This document shows, piece after piece, positions 57,301 through 64,000 of a DNA stretch of 64,000 nt (the stretch's first letter is position 1; every line of letters starts with the position of its first letter). This stretch comes from Isoetes taiwanensis (lineage: Eukaryota > Streptophyta > Lycopodiopsida > Isoetales > Isoetaceae). The notes below the pieces were generated by a model. It searched no databases and was not told the DNA's origin. It was given only the letters and a program-made list of their open reading frames with translations. Both the position numbers and the translations under genes were made by a program. The stretch covers positions 959,316-1,023,315 of the forward strand of contig JAJEKV010000161.1 in the NCBI GenBank assembly GCA_021234155.1, read 5' to 3'.

Positions 57301-58800
57301 AGAATGTTGTGTCTCCATATGCATTATGCTTTGCCTTTCGTGGTAAATTTTTTTGTGAGTTTAGGTTGCATGGATTAGGTCACTTTTTGTAGATCAATGA
57401 CTTTGGAGAACAATAGGAAATGTACAATTCATAGTATGATTGTTTTTTGAAGTCCAAACTTATAGTGGTCGTTTGGAGTGATCGCCTAGGACAATTCTAG
57501 ATTGTTCATTGAAGTACCCATTCTTCTCTGTTTTACCCCTCTTATAGTGGTCATTTGGAGTCTTGGCTGGCCCAAGACATCCTAGATTGTTCATTGGAGT
57601 ACCCTTCACGTTCCCTCCATAATCAAGTCTTTATGCTACGGACTTAAACTTCTTGGATTTCATTAAGATCAATTTACAAATAATTGGCATGGTTGGGTTT
57701 GTGGATTTAGAGGTGATAGAAAAAGCTAAATGTTTCAAATCATAAATGTGCACCATGGGACATTGAGTCTTACCTTCTTTGGCTTTTTGTTTCCTCTCAC
57801 CAATTTCTTTTTCTAGCCTCTTTGTATTTCTTAAGCTATAAATAGTTGTGAGTGGAAGACTCTTCTATGGATGTCCCGGTTTTGATTTAAGTATTATTAG
57901 AATTTTGGATTTAGAACAATTAACCTCCCCCACTTTGTTTGGATGTACGGAAAATTTATGGATGCGCTTTCCAAATATGTTACTTGATGTACGGAAAATT
58001 TATGGATGCGCTTTCCAAATATGTTACTTGATTCTATTGACAATGTGTTGCCAAACTTTTGGTTGGTCTTAAGCCTTGATCCAACTTTAATCGCTCTGAA
58101 GTCACCTTGTGCCTTTTAAAAGGTAGTTTGCACATGACTGGGTTTTTTCAAAACCTCAATGCTTATACAATGTACATGAATCATGTCTCACATGCATCCG
58201 GTCTCCACATTTACACCTTAAGAACATTTCAATTACATTTGTTCTGTGATGTTATCTTAGTCTTTGTTAGGTTGGTCAGTGAAATTCCTACCCCAAGAAA
58301 TAAATTGTTCCTTTGGTCTAGTAGGTCATTGATCTTCCATGTGACACACCACCATTCACATGTTTTCCTCCACTTAACCCTCTTTTAACTCTTAGTTAGC
58401 TTATGTCATATTGCACAAAATTAGAGCATTTATTCGCAAGAATACATTTTTTGAGTTATTAGATGTAGTGAGCTATTAGACGTTATCATAGATATACAAC
58501 CTCACACTTATGCTCAACAAGTATGCTTATGTTGCATGAAAAGAAAACATTGAATTCGACTTATCTAAATGAAAATCTATAAAAATATCCACAAATTGAA
58601 CTTGGACTTAGACATTGACTCATTTAGCATAACTCTTCCTACTATTTTAGCAATTGTACATACGTTGCAAGCATGAGTAATACACACATAATTTGTAGGC
58701 AATTCTAATGAATATATTTTATAATTCTTCTTTTTGATTCCCCGTATGGCACTTTATCGATGACAACAACTTGCATTGTTGAACGAATATAAATACTACC
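54311..58800. other. ~4.5 kb without a recognisable gene; short tandem duplications
   Basis: A 47-bp unit (GATGTACGGAAAATTTATGG...) is doubled at 57941-58033. CTTATAGTGGTCRTTTGGAG...CTAGATTGTTCATTGRAGTA is repeated ~87 bp apart at 57460-57610. Frames at 56474-56776 and 58107-58388 show no known domain. Confidence 0.4.
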
Positions 58801-59039
58801 TATCAGATCAAAGATCAAAATTATGTACTAGATAAAAATGCTTTCATAGTCACATCGTTGTTGCAATTATCATGAGAACTCGAAGTATTATGTTCTAATA
58901 TAACAAGTTCGAATTAGACATGAACAATAGATATTAGGTAAGCATCCATAAGTTAACTATGAAAGTCCGAAAATCAGAGTAAACCAATAGTTGCATATAA
59001 AATCTATCTCAACTCTATGGAGAGACTAAATAATAAACT

Positions 59040-59592
59040 CTAGATACATTCACCTAATCTCAATGGATCTATGGGAATCAGAATAGAATATGATTTTAGA
59101 GAATCTATGGGATTCTTCATAGAGTTTTGAAGAATCCAGGGGATTTTTGATGAAATCTTGGAGAACCCAGTGGAATCTTTATAGAATGTAACAGAATCTA
59201 GGAGAATCTACATAGAATATTGAGGAATCTAGAGGAATCTTGGAATGTAATGGAATCTTTATAAAATCTTTGAGAATTTAGGAAATCTTGATGAAATCTT
59301 GGAGAGTCTAGGGGAATTTTCATAAAATCTTAAGGGTATCAAGGTATATCTTTCACATTGGGTGTGCTTTATAGTGAATCTTTATATAATCTACAGATAC
59401 TCGTAGTATCTTGGAAAATCTTATAATAGATTCCTAGAAATTCTTAAAGAATCTTATAGAATCTTTCCAAAATAGGGGTAGCGTTGATGGAATATTGGTA
59501 AACTTGAAAATCTTATAGAAACTTGGGAAATCTATTCTTGCCAATGTATGTACATTCGGCTTCGTACACTCCCTCATAGTACAAATACTTGT
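59040..59592 (-). repeat. AGATTCYC array and terminus T2, minus orientation
   Basis: GAATCTAGGGGAATCTT-type units, then CGTACACTCCCTCATAGTAC and AAATACTTG at a (TA)n tract. The mirror image of 18684-19080 and 42906-43500. Confidence 0.75.
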
Positions 59593-59627
59593 ATATATAT
59601 ATATATATATCTATTATCTATTATATA

Positions 59628-60028
59628 TATACAATTATATTATGGGTCCTATGGGGGGGCGAAAGTTTGTAGAGATTCATCCTGGCCGTCGATTTTTTGA
59701 GGTGTCGCGACAATGGCCCTTGGATTTGATGGGGGGGCATGCATGGGGCATGCATGGGGCATGCACCCCATCCCTGGGCCGTCGATCGGGCACGCGAGAA
59801 ATCGTGGCCCTTGATTTCTTTGGGGGATGGATGGCCTGGATCAAAAGCCCCTTTATTTGGGGCTTTTGTTTTCGACCGTCAGATTAAAGGGGGCAGGTGA
59901 TATCTTAGCCGTCAAAATATTGCTGAAGGGTGATTTAATGGTGGCATGTGCAATTATGGAGCATCTTATTTTTATGATGACGTGGGAAAGAAAATGGAGA
60001 ATTTATTGCACAAATTTATTATTACAAA
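59628..60028 (+). repeat. Hairpin-rich dispersed repeat, copy E
   Basis: Nearly identical to copy B in reverse. TACAATTATATTATGGGTCC, CATGCATGGGGCATGCATGG, AAAGCCCC/GGGGCTTT hairpin at ~59846, then a tail to GAATTTATTGCACAAATTTA. Its end lies ~430 bp before the F-box exons. Confidence 0.85.
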
Positions 60029-60462
60029 AGCCCCAATTCGATTTCTCCATCGAATCTCATCTCAGGCTCTTTCCGGCGTCGATGCTCTTCTCCTTTTTCG
60101 TGTCTTCGGAGCAGCGCATCGCCTTAGATATCAGCTTAGATATCTAAGATATCAGCTTCGGCATTCCTTGGTAATGAGGTATGCCTGAAAATTTCCCTCC
60201 TCAAAAGTAGATTAGGCCTTGGAATCCTGCTTCTTATTCTAAGATTTTTGTATTCGATATTTCGCTGTTTGCTTGGGGTTTCTGGATCAGAGCAGGGCTC
60301 CTTCTTTGCCTCAGTTTTCTTCCTTTCTTTGGCGGTGGCGTTCCTCCAAGTCGGACCTGATAATGTGAAGCTCGAGCAGAGAAGAGGGGTAGAAGAGTGG
60401 TTCTTCTCTAACGTTTACTGCTCTATTTCGTAGTTAGCTGATTACTTTCTTTTGTCTTGCAG

Positions 60463-61053
60463 ATTAGGATAGTCTGTTCCTTGAGTCATGATCAACTAAA
60501 GCCTTTGTTTCATGTTTGTAAACGTGTAAGGCAAGTGGTAAGCATTTTTTTTTTTTTAGTTTTCTTTTGGTAACTCCTTTGCAGAATGCTAGTAGATTAG
60601 AATCTGATGTTACGCTCTATGGCAGGTCGTTATTGCAAGACAATGGCATTTTGATTTTCGCACTCCTGATAGAGATCATCAGGAAGCTCTTGGGTTGGTC
60701 ACACCAAAGCCAATTCATACAAAGTAAGGACATTTTAGTTTAAACCTCATGAACTATGCATACATTGACACATGTAATTTACCCATCCTTTAAAACATTA
60801 ATGTTATTTATTGATTAGTATGAGCCTGGTTAATAATGTTTCCTTCATTTGTTTTTGCAGCGACTTAGATGCTGGTGCTGCATTGTTAGCAATCCAGCCA
60901 GCTACTCCTAGAGCACCAAGGCATGCACCAAAACCTGTGCAAGTGAGGATTCCTCTTGCAGATGTCGCTAGCTATACGCAGAATAAGAATCCCTGCAGTG
61001 ACAATACACAGAAAATTGAGCGCATTTGCAGTGAACCTCTGGCTGCAGATTAA
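60463..61053 (+). pseudogene. FBS1-like (At1g61340-type) F-box gene, 5'-truncated
   Basis: Three exons with GT-AG introns and matching phases: 60463-60537 (IRIVCSLSHDQLKPLFHVCK), 60626-60723 (VVIARQWHFDFRTPDRDHQE then TPKPIHT) and 60861-61053 (NDLDAGAALLAIQPATPRAP then RHAPKPVQVRIPLADV, stop). The first exon is the second half of an F-box, which binds SKP1 in SCF ubiquitin ligases. The HF.YTTPDR-like block and the TPRAPRHAPKP block are specific to the small FBS1/SKIP27-like stress-related F-box family. The exon with the start codon and the LPxDVL half of the F-box is not found in the 430 bp upstream. It is truncated unless that exon lies elsewhere. Confidence 0.75.
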
Positions 61054-61426
61054 AATACCCATCTTGAAATTGGAGAACTGGAAAACAGATTCGGTCTAGG
61101 TTCTTTTGCTTTGCTGCGCATGAGCATTTCTTTACCTTCAGAGTTAAAGACTTGTGAACGTTGCATTGATATCTAGTTGATCAAGCTTGCCAAATGAGGA
61201 AAGGATCTTCTGTCAAACCTTAAGTCTTGTTCTGCTATTAATTAGGTGTGTGCAGGGTGTGTGACGATCTATAAGCCTTTTCATTTATCCATCAATTTGC
61301 AGCATAAGTTACTTAGGCAGCAGAGCAGAGTATTTTAGGCTTAGAGCCAGTAATGCCTGCTTGGTTGGGAGCTAAATGGAAGGAATATGTGTCATTGGGT
61401 TTCTGAAAACACTTACGTCCATGCAG

Positions 61427-61949
61427 GACCTTGCAAATCCAGTGCTTGAAAAGGCGGTGAAAGGTAACTACCATGCTATTTATGAGTGGATCTCTGTGTA
61501 TCGGTTTTGTTTAAGGAATGCTCGTACTAAAAATATGTGCAGCTTTATACCCTTTGAGGCTTCGATTAGGAGGATCATTGCAAGACAGAATAATTTACGA
61601 TGTTGGGAATATCCAGCGCCCATGTCTTCCAATTGTTAAGCACCTCGGGGAATTATTTGGGTTTTCAGAAGGATGCCTTAATATGTCTCGCTTGGGATTC
61701 CTTGAATGCTTTTTTTCCAAAAGACAGGGTAATCTGTTTTTTGCTTCTTTTATGAATTGGCCTTGACCTACATTCGGTGTTGCATTTGCATAATGAGATC
61801 TCTTTTACTTTTTTGCAAGATAGAGCAGTAGTTGCCTTTGGGTTGAACACACTCTATGGTCGTACACGAACAGGAAGAGGAACCTATATTGGAGCATGGG
61901 ACTCAACAAATGCGCATGCTTTTATCAAGTACACTGTTGATCGTGGTTG
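61427..61949 (+). pseudogene. GH79 heparanase-like gene, three internal exons
   Basis: Exon 61427-61463 (DLANPVLEKAVK), 61543-61728 (LYPLRLRLGGSLQDRIIYDV, then GELFGFSEGCLNMSR and WDSLNAFFSKR) and 61820-61949 (DRAVVAFGLNTLYGR, then GAWDSTNAHAFIKYTVDRGW). The RLGGSLQD, CLxMxRWDxLN and FGLNxLxGR...NA blocks identify plant GH79 heparanase-like enzymes, secreted or wall-associated glycosidases. Splice phases join correctly (phase 1 at both junctions). One base must be skipped at ~61690 between MSR and WDSLN. The signal peptide, the acid/base and nucleophile Glu exons and the C-terminus are missing; the next candidate exon (62219) does not match. Confidence 0.75.
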
Positions 61950-63120
61950 GTGAGTTCATCCTTTCTTTCAATACTTTGAATGTTCTTGTTTATTTATCAT
62001 GTAACGTTTTTAAAATTATGAAAGAAATCTTTTCCAACCTTGAGTCGACGCTAGATGCGAATGCAATATAGAATAATGGTAGAAGACATTCCACAGGTTA
62101 GGAAAAATGTGATGTTGTTGGGCCTGGTTAAGTAGGTAGTTAGGTTTCTCATGAACATTATGAAGTTAATCTTCTATTTGAGTTATTTTCTTATTCTTGA
62201 AAAGATGTAACCTCTTTGCAGCTGGATTTTGCAGCCCATTCTAATAGCAGAGAGCTATGGTGGTGATGACGAACCAGTTGATACACTACTTCAGCGTCTA
62301 TTTCGACAACTTTTCTACAAATTCTGCCATTCCCTTCTATGTGTAGATCCTCTTAGAGCAACATGTTTCAAAAGATATCCACGGGCAAACTTGCTTTGAT
62401 TGCTATGTTATACATCATTCATGGCATAATCTATCATACTCTCTGTACAATGCTTGAAGAAGTTCCTGATGAAGTTCTCTGCAAAAGAGAGCTGCAAATG
62501 TGCTTAGACTTTGCCTAGCAAGACTATGAGAAGGGCATAAATGTTGGCTGTGATCTTCTTACATTGGACGGTGTGGTCTTTCCCTATTTCTTATTGCATT
62601 GTGCAGATTGAGAAGGCATGTTGGCATCGCATTTTCTGGTGCCAATATGTCATAAGCGAGCAGGGTTTAGGGCAAATTGTCCAGGTTCAATCTTCTGATT
62701 CTTCCCTGATATGGCAGCAAGCAACTAATTCAGATGGTGCGGTGACCACTCAACTATTACAACTGCATGTAAGCTTCAGATCTCTCCTATAAAATGTAAT
62801 AATAGCTCTGCCGGAATAATTTATAGGGCATGAAATCAATGTGTGATATTCTTTTAAAGGGTTTGTCTTTACAACTTGAATTTCCTTTGTATGTTTTCCA
62901 TTCCTTTGCATTGCCAATTCGTCATGCCATCACAGATCATATTCGTGCTTAACCAGAACAACTAGTTTCAGTTTTTCCAAAGTAGGTTTTTTTCAGCCAC
63001 ACTTTATGACATTCTAGAGGTTTCTATACGCGTGGTAAAGATTTCTCGTCTGGACCATGCTTTGCCTGAATAGTGGTTTGGGCATCAGAATATAAAGGCA
63101 TTCAAATTACATTGTTGGTT
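61950..63120 (+). other. Unassigned exon-like DNA between GH79 and PPR fragments
   Basis: A clean internal exon candidate at 62607-62768 (acceptor GTGCAG, donor GTAAGC, 54 codons, IEKACWHRIFWCQYVISEQG...) has no family I recognise. A second coding-like piece at 62219-62400 follows a TTTGCAG acceptor (AESYGGDDEPVDTLLQRLFR). They could be parts of one further gene fragment. Confidence 0.3.
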
Positions 63121-63129
63121 GTCCTCAAA

Positions 63130-64000
63130 ATTGTTTTTTTGTTCCTGAATGTGCACCTCTGGAGGTTTTAAAATGTTTTGAGATGATGAAACTATCTGGT
63201 GTATCTCCAAATGCTGTCACATTTGCTTGCACCTTGAAAGCTTGTGGTAGCCTAGGAGCCATAGATGATGGTCGTAAAGTACAAAAGGGATATGAAGGAG
63301 ATATCCTTGTTGGAAATGCTTTATTTGATATGCATGCCAAATGTAGCTCACTTGCAGAGGCACAGGACGCCTTTGACAAGCTCCAGGACGAAGTATTGAG
63401 TCTTGGAATACATTAATTATTGGATATGCTGAAAATGGACTTGGACAAGAAGCACAAAAATGTTTTATATAGATGCAGGTTGATGGTCTGGCTCCAAATG
63501 CTGTGACATTAGTTTTGTAGCAATATGGGAGCTTTAGATTGGGGCCAAGAGATACACACAATAATTGCATGGAAAGGGTATGAAAAGGATCTTTTTGTTG
63601 GCAACAGCTTAGTTGATATGTATGCCAAATGTGGTGAACTTAAGAGGCAAGGGATGTTTTGATAAGCTTGTTTACTTAGATATAGTGTCATGGAATGCTT
63701 TAATTACAGGATATGCTGAAAGCGGATTGAGTCACGAGGTCTTGAAATGTTTTAGGCAGATGCAATTGGAGGGTGTCTCTCCAGATAGTGTCACCTTTGT
63801 TGTCATACTGAAAGCATGTAGCATAATAAGAGCTTTAGACATTGGGCAGAGATACACATCAATGTTGCAGAGATGGGTTTGGAGCAGGATTCTTTTGTAG
63901 GGCCATCTTAATTGACATGTATTCCAAATGTGGCTCGTTTAGAGAGGCACGGGAGGTATTTGACAAGCTGCCAGTTAGGAATGTTGTGTCATGGAATGCA
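63130..64000 (+). pseudogene. PPR protein (PLS type) pseudogene, runs off the window
   Basis: Successive motifs are readable with frame changes: GVSPNAVTFACTLKACGSLG, AIDDGRKVQ, GDILVGNALFDMHAKCSSLA, QEAQKCF, GLAPNAVTL, GYEKDLFVGNSLVDMYAKCG, FDKLVYLDIVSWNALITGYA, ESGLSHEVLKCFRQMQLEGV, SPDSVTFVVILKACS and MYSKCGS. This is a repeated P-L-S PPR solenoid as in plant organelle RNA-editing factors. Internal stops (for example TAG after MFYI at ~63465 and near 63518), several frameshifts and a missing ~6-residue piece after GRKVQ make it a pseudogene. The C-terminal E/DYW part, if any, lies beyond the window. Confidence 0.85.

Overview
The window looks like nuclear DNA of a land plant, and it is mostly transposable elements, gene fragments and non-coding repeats. 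Three things point to a plant. Ty1/copia remnants carry a primer-binding site complementary to initiator tRNA-Met. There are Helitron Pif1-type helicase and Helitron N-terminal fragments and a Mutator-like element. The gene fragments are plant families with GT-AG introns: PLS-type pentatricopeptide repeat (PPR) runs, an FBS1-like F-box gene and a GH79 heparanase-like gene. The PPR wording and the repeat load would suit a fern, but that is only an impression. I see no complete, intact protein gene.

Layout. 1-4.5 kb: AT-rich DNA with a few small minus-strand coding-like pieces. 4.5-5.8 kb: C-terminal part of a Helitron Rep/helicase, cut at an inverted-repeat arm. 5.8-16.3 kb: a segment bounded by two ~793-bp inverted arms; inside are TTCTAGAA arrays, a ~220-bp satellite, a hairpin-rich repeat and ~6 kb with no recognisable gene. 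15.8-37.5 kb: a direct tandem duplication. Copy 1 (12.9 kb) carries a 1.1-kb Mutator-like element and a 1.76-kb chimeric retroelement. Copy 2 (8.8 kb) has a clean empty site for each. 37.5-50.6 kb: dispersed modular repeats with tRNA-like heads, G-box palindromes, hairpins, a long (TA)n tract and a C-rich tract. 50.6-58.8 kb: unrecognised DNA with a PPR pseudogene and tandem duplications. 59-64 kb: repeats, then same-strand partial genes in a row: F-box, GH79, an unknown exon, and a PPR pseudogene running off the end.

The most interesting object is the insertion at 22004-23763. It has one 5-bp target duplication (TTAAC) and two outward-facing 3' LTRs from different retroelements. One half is a copia RNase H end, polypurine tract and 357-bp LTR. 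The other half is a miniature LTR element (TRIM-like) whose 177-bp LTR contains a tRNA-Ala(TGC)-like sequence with good pol III A and B boxes. The halves are joined through an inverted copia integrase/reverse-transcriptase piece at two short microhomologies, as expected of template switching during reverse transcription. The matching stretch in copy 2 is the unoccupied site.

The non-coding repeats are modular. Many elements start at (TA)n tracts with one of a few shared termini, carry tRNA-like heads, and have bodies full of GATCCNACGG/CCGTNGGATC motifs. All family assignments rest on motifs read by eye; no database search was run.
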